This document shows positions 1 to 6,200 of a stretch of 6,605 nt of DNA, one piece after another. The notes under the pieces were generated by a model that worked only from the letters and a program-made list of their open reading frames with translations, searched no databases and was not told the DNA's origin. The translations under genes were made by a program, and so were the position numbers. The number at the start of each line of letters is the position of its first letter. The first letter of the stretch is position 1. Source of the DNA: Alphaproteobacteria bacterium. Lineage in GTDB: Bacteria; Pseudomonadota; Alphaproteobacteria; ATCC43930; CGMCC-115725. The DNA lies in assembly GCA_030039815.1 (NCBI GenBank), contig JASHUW010000453.1, positions 1 through 6,605 on the forward strand, in the 5' to 3' direction.

Positions 1-845
1 GCCGCACGGTGGGGATCGGCGGCCCGCTCGGCCTGGGCGCGGCGGTGCACATCTTTGTCGGTCACATCGAAGCGCCGCTTCTGATCCGCCCGTATCTGAT
101 GGGCCTCGAACGCGGCGAGATCTTCGCGCTGATGAGTTGCGGCATGGCCGGGATCGCCGGCACGGTGATGGTGCTTTACGCCTCGATCCTCGGACCGGTG
201 CTGCCGGATGCGCTCGGCCATATTCTGGTCGCGGCGGTGATCAGCACCCCGGCGGCGCTGGCGATAGCGGCGCTGATGGTGCCGTTTCGGATCGATCCGT
301 CGACGACGGTTGCGCTCAAGCTGGACGACCCGCCGGTCAGCACGATGGACGCGGTCGCCAAGGGGACGCGAGACGGCATCGTCTTTCTGCTCAACATCAT
401 CGCCATGCTGGTGGTGATCATCGCGCTGGTCACCCTGGTGAACTCGCTGCTGGGTCTGCTGCCGCAATGGGGCGGCGAGGCGATCACGCTGCAGCGCGTG
501 TTCGCCTACGCGCTGCGCCCCGTCATGTGGCTGATCGGCATTCCGAGCGACCAGGCCGAGACCGCGGCGCAGCTGATGGCGACCAAGGTCGTGCTCAACG
601 AATTCGTCGCCTATATCGACCTGGCGAGGCTGCCGGCCGGCCAGCTCGACGATCACTCGCGGCTCATCATGATTTATGCGCTGTGCGGCTTCGCCAATTT
701 CGGCAGCCTCGGCATCCTGATCGGCGGGATGGGCGCGATGGTCCCGGAACGGCGGCAGGAAATCGTCGAGTTGGGCTTGCGCTCGATCCTTTCCGGTACG
801 ATGGCGGGCTGCATGTCGGGTGCCGTGGTGGGGATGCTGGTCTGA
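1..845 (+). CDS. Concentrative nucleoside transporter (CNT/NupC family), 5'-truncated by the window edge
   Basis: This is the C-terminal part of an inner-membrane nucleoside symporter of the CNT family, which imports nucleosides with Na+ or H+. The frame is open from the window edge; the GTG at position 9 lies inside the gene and is not its start. About 280 codons are present, against roughly 400 in full-length family members. Counting from the GTG codon, visible family motifs are GHIEAPLLIRPYL at 18-30, LNEFVAY at 196-202 and NFGSLGI at 230-236, with several hydrophobic membrane segments between them. In the known CNT structure the E of LNEF and the N and S of NFxS contact the ribose, and all are kept. 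The usual GQTE nucleobase-contact motif reads GHIE here, so base preference may differ. The product ends at TGA 843-845, followed by 109 bp to the next start. Family assignment is confident; the substrate is not. Confidence 0.9.
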   Translation, partial: RTVGIGGPLGLGAAVHIFVGHIEAPLLIRPYLMGLERGEIFALMSCGMAGIAGTVMVLYASILGPVLPDALGHILVAAVISTPAALAIAALMVPFRIDPSTTVALKLDDPPVSTMDAVAKGTRDGIVFLLNIIAMLVVIIALVTLVNSLLGLLPQWGGEAITLQRVFAYALRPVMWLIGIPSDQAETAAQLMATKVVLNEFVAYIDLARLPAGQLDDHSRLIMIYALCGFANFGSLGILIGGMGAMVPERRQEIVELGLRSILSGTMAGCMSGAVVGMLV

Positions 846-941
846 TCCGGTCTTCGCACCTGTTCGCGCCGCCCTGCGGCTGCTAACATCGCGCACGAAA
901 AGCGCCCAGGACGGCCTCCGCCGCCCCAGAGAGCGCGACAC

Positions 942-947
942 AGGGAG
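942..947 (+). promoter_or_regulatory. Ribosome binding site of the MFS gene
   Basis: AGGGAG lies 7 nt before ATG 955. It decides between this start and the longer in-frame reading frame that opens with GTG at 820 inside the preceding gene. Confidence 0.7.
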
Positions 948-954
948 AGCAGGG

Positions 955-2322
955 ATGGCGACAACCAGTGGCGCCTCTGAGCGCCTGTCCGATAGTGAAC
1001 ACAGCGCGCAACTGCGCCGGGCCGTCGTCGCCGGCACGGTCGGCACGATCATCGAGGCCTACGATTTCCTGCTTTACGTGCAGGTCGCGCCGCTGGTCTT
1101 CGCAAGCCTCTATTTCCCATCTTCCGATCGACTCGTCGGCACGTTGCAGGCTTTCGGCATCTATGCCGTCGGTTTTGTCTCGCGCCCGGTTGGTGCGGCG
1201 CTGTTCGGGCACTACGGTGACCGCATCGGCCGCAAGGTGACGCTGATCACCACCCTCCTGTTGACCGGCCTCTCGACATTCGCGGTCGGCTTCGTTCCCG
1301 GCTACGCCTCGATCGGCATCTGGGGCGCGGTAATCCTGACCGTCGTGCGCTTCATCCAGGGGATGGGGATTGGCGGCGAATGGGGCGGCGCGACCCTGAT
1401 CGCGATGGAGTGGGCCAAGACCAACTCGCATCGCGGCTTCATCACGTCGTGGCCGCAATGGGGCGGCCCGGCGGGCCTCTTCCTCGCCAATCTGATGGTG
1501 CTGCTGTTCAGCTGGATTTCCGGCGACCAGTTCCTCAGCTGGGGTTGGCGCGTGCCGTTCTGGCTCAGCATCATCATGGTCGGAATCGGCCTTTATATTC
1601 GTCTCGGCATCCTCGAGACGCCGATCTTCCGCAAGATCGTGGAGGAACAGCGCGTCGAGCGCACCCCGGTGCTCGAAGTGCTGCGCCAGCAGCCCGGCAT
1701 GATCGTCCTCACCGCGCTTTGCCGCATGGCCGAGCAGGGGCCGTTCTATATTTTCGCCGCCTTCATCTTCACCTACGGCACGACGGCGCTGCACGCCTCG
1801 CGCAACCTTCTGCTCGCCGCGGTGATGGTGGCGACGGCGATCTCCGCGATCACCACGCCGCTCGCCGGCCACGTCTCCGACCGCATCGGGCGCAAGAAAA
1901 TGTACCTGATCGGCGTCGTGACGATGGGGATCTTCGGCTACATCTACTTCGCGCTGCTCAACACCGCGATCCCGGCGGTGATCTTCATCGCGGTCATCCT
2001 GTCGTTCGTTCCGCACGACATGCAATACGGTCCGCAGGCGGCGCTGATCGCCGAATGCTTCCCGCCGCGCTTGCGCTATAGCGGCTCGTCGCTCGGCTTT
2101 CACCTGGCCTCGGTGGTTGCGGGCGGACCGGCGCCGCTGATCGCGACCGCGCTCTACGCCGCGACCGGCTCGGGATATGCGATCGCGATCTACATCACGA
2201 TTTGCGCGATCGTCGCCGGCCTGGCGACGCTTCCGTTGCCCGACTACACCAACCGCGACGTTTCGGAAGAAATATACTATGGCGCGCCGAGCGACGCGGT
2301 GGAAACGCTGCCGGACGGTTGA
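955..2322 (+). CDS. MFS transporter, metabolite:H+ symporter (MHS) type
   Basis: This is a 455-residue inner-membrane major facilitator, the usual length for MHS-family proton symporters (relatives of ShiA, ProP and KgtP) that import organic acids or osmolytes. Visible marks are an N-terminal EAYDFLLY segment (34-41), MFS motif A as GHYGDRIGRK (85-94) and its second-half copy GHVSDRIGRKK (305-315). The MHS signature RFIQGMGIGGEWGGA lies at 132-146, and the C-terminal-half segment FPPRLRYSGSSLGFH at 369-383. Hydrophobic segments are consistent with twelve membrane helices, with a polar C-terminal tail from about 430. ATG 955 was chosen because AGGGAG lies 7 nt upstream and MHS proteins begin about 20-30 residues before the EAYDF segment. 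The in-frame GTG at 820 would overlap the preceding gene and add 45 non-family residues. The gene faces the minus-strand operon and ends 4 bp from it. The substrate cannot be read from the sequence. Confidence 0.93.
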   Translation: MATTSGASERLSDSEHSAQLRRAVVAGTVGTIIEAYDFLLYVQVAPLVFASLYFPSSDRLVGTLQAFGIYAVGFVSRPVGAALFGHYGDRIGRKVTLITTLLLTGLSTFAVGFVPGYASIGIWGAVILTVVRFIQGMGIGGEWGGATLIAMEWAKTNSHRGFITSWPQWGGPAGLFLANLMVLLFSWISGDQFLSWGWRVPFWLSIIMVGIGLYIRLGILETPIFRKIVEEQRVERTPVLEVLRQQPGMIVLTALCRMAEQGPFYIFAAFIFTYGTTALHASRNLLLAAVMVATAISAITTPLAGHVSDRIGRKKMYLIGVVTMGIFGYIYFALLNTAIPAVIFIAVILSFVPHDMQYGPQAALIAECFPPRLRYSGSSLGFHLASVVAGGPAPLIATALYAATGSGYAIAIYITICAIVAGLATLPLPDYTNRDVSEEIYYGAPSDAVETLPDG

Positions 2323-2342
2323 GGGGTCAGCCGGTCGGCAGC
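2307..2342 (+). terminator. Stem-loop over the two convergent stop codons, probable terminator
   Basis: GCTGCCG (2307-2313) pairs with CGGCAGC (2336-2342). Pairing continues inward through 2314-2322 against 2327-2335, leaving a GGGG loop at 2323-2326. On plus-strand RNA the stem has 16 positions with one mismatch (2315/2334) and two G-U pairs (2314/2335 and 2319/2330). The TGA of the MFS gene (2320-2322) pairs with the TCA (2327-2329) that is the stop of the opposing gene. A short T-rich stretch (GTTTCTCC, 2347-2354) follows on plus and GTTTCC on minus. On minus-strand RNA both G-U pairs become A/C mismatches, so the hairpin should work better for the MFS transcript. There is no long U tract, so the terminator call is inference. 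Confidence 0.55.
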
Positions 2343-3172
2343 ACCAGTTTCTCCGCTTTCGCGCGCAGTTCGGGTTCGAGCGCGGCGGGGCGGCGCTTGT
2401 CGAGGTCGAGCGTGACGCCGAACTGGCCGAGCCGCGCCACCTCGCGACCGCTCATCGCGTCGCTCATGATGTGCAGGAAGCGTAGCGAGGAGTTGCCGAG
2501 ATGCGCGATGCCGGTGCGCGTCTCGTAGCGGTCGCCGAGCCCGAGCGCGCCGGAAATCCGCACGCGGAACTCGAAGGTCGAAAAACCGCGCCGGCCCGTC
2601 TTGATGTAATCGGCGGTGAGCCCAATCGCGGCGCCGATCTGCACCGAAGAGTCGGTGAACTTGTGCACCGTGCCGCAAATCCCCAGCCGGCCGAACTCGT
2701 CGAGGTCGCCTGGCTGGATGCGGCCGGTCGAGGTCGGGATCAGCTTCGTCAGGTCTTGCGGGTCGGCGCGCACCTCGAATTCCGGCCCGTCCCAGGCGGC
2801 GATCTTGCCTACCGGCACGTTCGCCGCGATGCCCTCCCAGTGGACGTCGAACCAGGTGATGCACTCGCCGGTCACCGAATCGATAAACCGGTGGCCAAAC
2901 CTCACACCGCCCTCGGAGCCGTTCTCCGTTGCGCCGATCGCCGCGCTCTCGATGTGGAATGCGCCGCCGGCGCGGAGCTCGCGCGCATAGCGCACGTCGT
3001 AGCGTCGCACAAAGCCGCCTTTGCGCAGCACATCGAGCAAGCCCAGCGCCTGCGCGAGCGAGGCCTCGGCCATGGCGATCCGATCAAAATAGAAGGCGAC
3101 CGTGAAATGCTCGGTGACGTCGGTTTCCCACGGGCTGACCGCGCCGCGATAAGTCTCGATCCAAGGTTCCAT
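2327..3172 (-). CDS. Thioesterase family protein, double hotdog (second tandem copy)
   Basis: This 281-residue product is probably a cytoplasmic acyl-CoA (or acyl-ACP) thioester hydrolase. It reads as two hotdog domains in one chain, about 8-115 and 149-260. The first carries D18, H22 and Y28 in the DxxxHxxxxxY spacing of hotdog thioesterases (WETDVTEHFTVAFYFDR); the second has GDLDEFGRLGICGTVHKF at 155-172. The start at 3172 begins MEPWIETYRG, matching the start of its upstream paralogue, and is preceded by GGGAG at 3182-3178 with a 5-nt spacer. The frame stays open further upstream to 3703, but that is shadow sequence inside the neighbouring gene. It is the last gene of the operon, 14 bp after its paralogue. 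The two agree at 62 of the first 80 residues, and at roughly half beyond that. It has about five extra residues near 81-88. The substrate is unknown, and the catalytic assignment is by family pattern only. Confidence 0.82.
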   Translation of the reverse strand: MEPWIETYRGAVSPWETDVTEHFTVAFYFDRIAMAEASLAQALGLLDVLRKGGFVRRYDVRYARELRAGGAFHIESAAIGATENGSEGGVRFGHRFIDSVTGECITWFDVHWEGIAANVPVGKIAAWDGPEFEVRADPQDLTKLIPTSTGRIQPGDLDEFGRLGICGTVHKFTDSSVQIGAAIGLTADYIKTGRRGFSTFEFRVRISGALGLGDRYETRTGIAHLGNSSLRFLHIMSDAMSGREVARLGQFGVTLDLDKRRPAALEPELRAKAEKLVLPTG

Positions 3173-3186
3173 GATTTCTCCCGCGT

Positions 3187-4005
3187 CTATGCCATCAGCA
3201 GTCGCTCGGCACGCTGGCGCAGCGCCGGCGCGAGCGGCGCCGGGCGCCGCGCGTCGAGGTCGAGTTGGACGCCGTAGCGGTCCATCCGGGCGATCTCCGC
3301 GCCAGCGGCGTCGCGCATCACATGCAGGTAGCGCAGCGAGGTGGTGCCGAGATAGGCGAGCCCGGTATCGATGCGATAGGCCTCGCCGCGGCCGGGCGCG
3401 CGGGCGACGCCGAGACGCAGGCCGAAGGCCGAGAAGCTGCGCCGGGCGTCGGCGATGTAGTCGGCGGTCAGCCCGAACGCGGCGCCGAACTGCACCGCCG
3501 CGTCGCTGAATTTGTGAACGATGCCGGCCAGCCCCATGCGGCCGAATTCGTCGAGGTCGCCGGGGTCGACCCGGCCCGCCATGCTGGGGACGAGTTTGCC
3601 GAGGTTTTGCGGCTCGGGCCGTATCTCCAAGGCCGGCGCTTCCCAACGGGCAGGCTTGGCAGATGGCGGCGAAGCGATGCCCTCCCAGCGCACATCGAAC
3701 CAAGTCGTCACCGCGCCGCTCACCGTGTCGACGACGCGATGGCCGATCCGCATCTCGTCGCCTTCGCCGATCGGCGCGCTTTCGATGTGAAATGCGCTAC
3801 CGGCGTGCAGCTCGCGTACCAGCCGCACGTCGTAGCGCCGCGCAAAACCGCCCTCGCGCAGCCGGTCGAGCAACCCCAGCCGCTCGGCGAAATTGGCCTC
3901 GGCCATGGCGATGCGATCGAAATAGAAGGCAAGCGTGAAATGCTCGGTGACGTCGCATTCCCACGGCGCCGCCGCGCCGCGATAGGTCTCGAGCCATGGC
4001 CCCAT
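3187..4005 (-). CDS. Thioesterase family protein, double hotdog (first tandem copy)
   Basis: This 272-residue paralogue of the downstream gene has the same two-hotdog layout. The N-terminal domain (about 8-110) contains WECDVTEHFTLAFYFDR with D18, H22 and Y28. The C-terminal domain (about 143-255) contains GDLDEFGRMGLAGIVHKFSD at 149-168. The family hydrolyses acyl thioesters, usually CoA esters, in the cytoplasm; two hotdogs in one chain resemble a fused dimer. The ATG at 4005 lies 3 nt after the TAG stop (4011-4009) of the GlcG-like gene. I see no good Shine-Dalgarno, so translation is probably coupled to the gene before it. The stop TAG is at 3189-3187. The paralogues differ most in the linker (about 112-140) and around 200-210, which may reflect different acyl specificities. 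There is no signal peptide or membrane segment. Family call is fairly sure; the specific reaction is not known. Confidence 0.82.
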   Translation of the reverse strand: MGPWLETYRGAAAPWECDVTEHFTLAFYFDRIAMAEANFAERLGLLDRLREGGFARRYDVRLVRELHAGSAFHIESAPIGEGDEMRIGHRVVDTVSGAVTTWFDVRWEGIASPPSAKPARWEAPALEIRPEPQNLGKLVPSMAGRVDPGDLDEFGRMGLAGIVHKFSDAAVQFGAAFGLTADYIADARRSFSAFGLRLGVARAPGRGEAYRIDTGLAYLGTTSLRYLHVMRDAAGAEIARMDRYGVQLDLDARRPAPLAPALRQRAERLLMA

Positions 4006-4008
4006 CGG

Positions 4009-4494
4009 CTATTTCAGCTGGTCAGCTACTTTGTCGATGCCGGCTTGCACGCAGGGCTCGTCGACCCCTGGCGTGCCCGACAGCCCGGCGCCGCCGATGA
4101 CCTCGTCGCCAACCTTGATCGGCAACCCGCCGGCGATGGCGATGACGTTGGGCAACGTCACTTGCTGGCGCACCACCATGTCGCCGGTCGCGTATTTCTC
4201 GGCATAGGCGCTGGTCGGGGTACGGAAGGTGCGCGCGGTATAGGCTTTGCGCCGTGCATTCTCCAGTGTGTGCGGCCCGGCCTTGTCGCCGCGCAGCGCC
4301 ACCAGCGTCTCGCCGGCGCGGTCGACCACGACGACGGACACGCCGTATCCCTCGGCGGTGCACTGGTCATACGCGGTCTTGGCGATCTCCAGCGCGATGG
4401 CGAGCGACAGATCCTTGTGCGTCAGGAGCTGCGCCTGCGCCGGGACGGCAAGCGCGGCGATGCCGAGCGCAAGAAAAACGCAGCGCATAGTCAT
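4009..4494 (-). CDS. Exported GlcG/HbpS-like (heme-binding-type) protein
   Basis: This 161-residue protein has a GlcG/HbpS (DUF336-type) domain and a signal peptide. Residues 1-21 form a short basic start, a hydrophobic core and an AQA end, predicting cleavage after A21 and a periplasmic location. The domain shows VSVVVVDRAGETLVALRGD (52-70), an ENARRKAYTART segment (78-89) and the glycine-rich end GGLPIKVGDEVIGGAGLSG (122-140) followed by DEPCVQAGI. Members bind heme or cobalamin-like ligands or accompany oxidative catabolic genes; the function is often unknown. The mature part has two cysteines, C45 and C148, which could form a disulfide. The start at 4494 gives an ATGA overlap with the stop of the preceding gene and has GGAG 5 nt upstream. 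The second ATG, at 4488, is also possible, with AAGGA before it. It is the second gene of the operon. Confidence 0.82.
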   Translation of the reverse strand: MTMRCVFLALGIAALAVPAQAQLLTHKDLSLAIALEIAKTAYDQCTAEGYGVSVVVVDRAGETLVALRGDKAGPHTLENARRKAYTARTFRTPTSAYAEKYATGDMVVRQQVTLPNVIAIAGGLPIKVGDEVIGGAGLSGTPGVDEPCVQAGIDKVADQLK

Positions 4495-4907
4495 TCCTTC
4501 TCCGGCCGAATGTAGCGGTCGATCGTGCGATAACGGAACAGCCACCGCCCGTCGATCTTGACCATGGCGTCGTCATAGGCGCCGCCCGAGCCGATCTTCG
4601 GTCCCTCGGGCGAATTCTGCACCGTCGTCCAGTTGGAGCGCACCGTGGCGGTGTCGCCATCGAGCGAGATGACGACATTGGTGACGTGGTGGATCGCGCG
4701 CGGTGTTGGGCCGGGCCGGTGCGCGCGCAGCCCCGCGGCAAACTCGGCGATCGCCTTCCTGCCCGTCGCCTTGCCGAAAAACGTGTGCCAGGTGCCGTCC
4801 TCGGTGAACAGCGCCGCCATTTCGTCGAACCTGCCGCCGTCAAGCGCGAAGCAATAGCGCGCCAGCACCTCGCGGATCGCGTCCTTCTCCTCGAGCACGG
4901 AAGCCAT
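4491..4907 (-). CDS. SnoaL/NTF2-like small protein (nuclear transport factor 2 superfamily)
   Basis: This 138-residue protein has the cone-shaped NTF2/SnoaL-like fold pattern. An N-terminal helix region (IREVLARYCFALDGGRFDEM, 11-30) is followed by LFTEDGTW (33-40), GRKAIAEF (49-56), the HHVTN segment (73-77) and a C-terminal DGRWLFRYRTIDRY (119-132). Some members are cyclases, isomerases or hydroxylase subunits and many have no known reaction. H73 and H74, the usual polar pocket position, are present, but no catalytic role can be assigned. The start at 4907 was chosen because GGAGGG (4919-4914) lies 6 nt upstream; the longer frame from 4946 has no ribosome site and adds a basic stretch unlike the family. 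It is cytoplasmic, with no signal peptide. As first gene of the operon it overlaps the next gene by 4 nt and is divergent from the alcohol dehydrogenase. Confidence 0.84.
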   Translation of the reverse strand: MASVLEEKDAIREVLARYCFALDGGRFDEMAALFTEDGTWHTFFGKATGRKAIAEFAAGLRAHRPGPTPRAIHHVTNVVISLDGDTATVRSNWTTVQNSPEGPKIGSGGAYDDAMVKIDGRWLFRYRTIDRYIRPEKE

Positions 4908-4981
4908 GCGTTTCCCTCCACAAGCCCGTCGCCGGAAGTGTAGCATGGCGCAAAACCCGTCACCGCCATGAGGAATTCGCC
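4908..4981. promoter_or_regulatory. Divergent promoter region with paired direct repeats
   Basis: This 74-bp gap must carry the control region of both the minus-strand operon and the alcohol dehydrogenase. AAGCCCGTCGCCG (4922-4934) recurs as AAACCCGTCACCG (4953-4965), 11 of 13 identical and 31 bp apart, about three helical turns, so one protein could bind both on the same face. A weak minus-strand promoter candidate is GTGACG (4963-4958) and TACACT (4942-4937), with a 15-bp spacer, a little short. On plus, only a TAGCAT -10-like element (4941-4946) is visible, with no convincing -35. The repeats are observed; promoter and operator roles are inferred. Confidence 0.4.
4914..4919 (-). promoter_or_regulatory. 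Ribosome binding site of the SnoaL-like gene
   Basis: GGAGGG on the minus strand, 6 nt before ATG 4907, selects this start over the ATG at 4946. Confidence 0.7.
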
Positions 4982-6079
4982 ATGCAGATCGAAGCCGCGG
5001 TCTTCCGCAAACCGCACGAGCCGCTGACCATCGAAAAGATCGAGCTCGACGATCCGGCGCCGCGCGAGGTGCTGGTGCGCACCGTCGCCACCGGGGTCTG
5101 CCACAGCGACCTCCATGTCGTCGACGGCGTCGGGCGCTGGCCGCTCGACCGGCCGATCGTGCTGGGCCACGAGGGCGCCGGGATCGTCGAGGCGGTCGGC
5201 CGTGACGTCACCACAGTGAAGCCCGGCGATCATGTCGTCGCCTGCCTTTCGGGCTTCTGCGGCACCTGCCCGCAATGCCTGTCGGGCCACCCGAACGTCT
5301 GCAGCAACAGCATCGTCGCCCGCAAGGACAGCGAGAAACCGCGCCTGTCGCTCAGCGGCCAGCCGGTGCGCCAGTTCATCAACATCTCGTCCTACGCCGA
5401 AAAGATGCTGCTGCACGAGAACTCGATCGTGAAAATCGACTCCGATATTCCGCTCGACAAGGCGGCGCTGGTCGGCTGCGGCGTGCTGACCGGGGTTGGC
5501 GCGGCGCTGCGCAGCGCCGGGCTTGAGGCCGGGCAGACGGTCGCGGTCTATGGCTGCGGCGGGGTCGGCTTGTCGATCGTCCAGGGCGCGCGGATCGGCG
5601 GCGCGCGCCAGATCATCGCGATCGACCAGTTCGGCCAGAAGCGGCAGATGGCGATGCGCGTCGGCGCGACGCATTTCGTCAATTCGAGCGAGGCCGATCC
5701 GGTCAAGGCGGTCAAGGAGCTGACCGGCGGCGCCGGGGTCGATCACGCCTTCGAGGCGGTCGGTAACTCCAAGCTTTGCCGCCAGGCGGTCGAGAGCCTG
5801 GCGATCCGCGGCACGGCGACGATCGTCGGCGTGCTGCCGCCCGACGCGACGATCGAGTTCCCGTGGATGGCGCTGCGCCCCGAATGCAAAGTACAGACCT
5901 CGCGCATGGGTTCGAACCGCTTCCGCATCGACATTCCGCATTACCTCGATTTCTACAAGCAGGGCCGGCTCGATCTCGACGCCATGGTCACCAAGACCGG
6001 CCGCCTTTCCGACATCAACGAAGCCTTCCGTGCGATGAAGGCCGGCGAGGTGGCGCGGACGGTGCTGACCTTCGATTGA
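4982..6079 (+). CDS. Zinc-dependent alcohol dehydrogenase (medium-chain dehydrogenase/reductase)
   Basis: This 365-residue cytoplasmic enzyme of the MDR superfamily oxidises an alcohol to an aldehyde or ketone, or the reverse. Catalytic zinc ligands are C40 (in GVCHSD), H63 and E64 (GHEGAG), and C166 (VGCGVLTG); S42 and H45 match the proton-relay positions of horse liver alcohol dehydrogenase. The structural zinc site is complete: C93, C96, C99 and C107 in C-x2-C-x2-C-x7-C. The Rossmann fold has GCGGVG at 191-196, and D215 at the end of the second strand points to NAD rather than NADP. The length is normal and no key residue is missing. ATG 4982 has TGAGGA at 4969-4974 with a 7-nt spacer. It is transcribed away from the SnoaL-led operon, which hints at shared regulation. 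Closest by pattern are the benzyl/aryl and class III-like alcohol dehydrogenases, but the substrate cannot be assigned. Confidence 0.93.
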   Translation: MQIEAAVFRKPHEPLTIEKIELDDPAPREVLVRTVATGVCHSDLHVVDGVGRWPLDRPIVLGHEGAGIVEAVGRDVTTVKPGDHVVACLSGFCGTCPQCLSGHPNVCSNSIVARKDSEKPRLSLSGQPVRQFINISSYAEKMLLHENSIVKIDSDIPLDKAALVGCGVLTGVGAALRSAGLEAGQTVAVYGCGGVGLSIVQGARIGGARQIIAIDQFGQKRQMAMRVGATHFVNSSEADPVKAVKELTGGAGVDHAFEAVGNSKLCRQAVESLAIRGTATIVGVLPPDATIEFPWMALRPECKVQTSRMGSNRFRIDIPHYLDFYKQGRLDLDAMVTKTGRLSDINEAFRAMKAGEVARTVLTFD

Positions 6080-6089
6080 GGCCGAAATA

Positions 6090-6131
6090 CGCGTCATGGG
6101 GGAAGCGGAGACGCGGCGGCGACTTTCTTTT
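6090..6131 (+). terminator. Weak terminator candidate after the alcohol dehydrogenase gene
   Basis: CGCGTC (6090-6095) can pair with GACGCG (6110-6115) around a 14-nt loop. A T-rich stretch (6124-6131) follows after an 8-nt gap. The stem is short and the T run is not adjacent, so this is only a candidate. Confidence 0.25.
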
Positions 6132-6187
6132 GCAACTGTGCTCGTATTAAGAGTGGAGGTGAAGATTTATCCCGGATAGGTCTGGGA

Positions 6188-6193
6188 GGGAGG
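6188..6193 (+). promoter_or_regulatory. Ribosome binding site of the right-edge GTG-start gene
   Basis: GGGAGG lies 7 nt before GTG 6201, inside a longer purine-rich run (6184-6195). It is the strongest evidence that translation begins at this GTG; an in-frame stop at 6177-6179 rules out a more distant start. Confidence 0.7.
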
Positions 6194-6200
6194 AACCAGG

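Larger units (their letters stand above)
6080..6200 (+). other. Lower-GC intergenic spacer before the unrecognised right-edge gene
   Basis: By hand count positions 6121-6180 are 26 of 60 G+C (43%), against 77% at 5041-5100 and 72% at 5581-5640 in the alcohol dehydrogenase gene. A TATTAA at 6145-6150 could be a -10 element, but no matching -35 sits 15-18 bp upstream. The stretch ends in the purine-rich ribosome site of the next gene. Apart from the weak hairpin listed separately I see nothing else in it. Confidence 0.4.

Noticed and set aside
868..880. GCCGC-CCT-GCGGC hairpin after the CNT gene as a terminator
   Set aside because: The stem is only 5 bp with no T run after it, and short GC-rich palindromes are expected by chance here.
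820..954. A 45-residue N-terminal extension of the MFS protein from GTG 820
   Set aside because: It overlaps the CNT gene, has no ribosome site, and is unlike family N-termini. ATG 955 has a good site.
883..2103. A 406-codon open frame on the minus strand opposite the MFS gene
   Set aside because: Its composition is that of an antisense shadow, and the plus-strand frame has clear MFS motifs.
3173..3703. Upstream extension of the second thioesterase frame to 3703, suggesting a fusion
   Set aside because: The extra 177 residues are an out-of-frame reading of the first thioesterase gene. ATG 3172 has a ribosome site and matches the paralogue's start.
2501..4515. Plus-strand open frames (2501-3277 and 3265-4515) opposite the operon
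   Set aside because: They are low-information antisense translations, while the minus-strand genes show family motifs and coupled junctions.
4367..6097. A 576-codon open frame on the minus strand, opposite the alcohol dehydrogenase and the SnoaL-like gene
   Set aside because: It is rich in Arg, Asp, Ala and His, has no family motif, and is antisense to a dehydrogenase with every catalytic residue in place. Such frames are common opposite high-GC genes.
6118..6135. Sigma-54-like promoter (GGCGAC then TTTTGCA) before the right-edge gene
   Set aside because: The spacing between the -24 and -12 elements is about 2 nt too long for the strict consensus.
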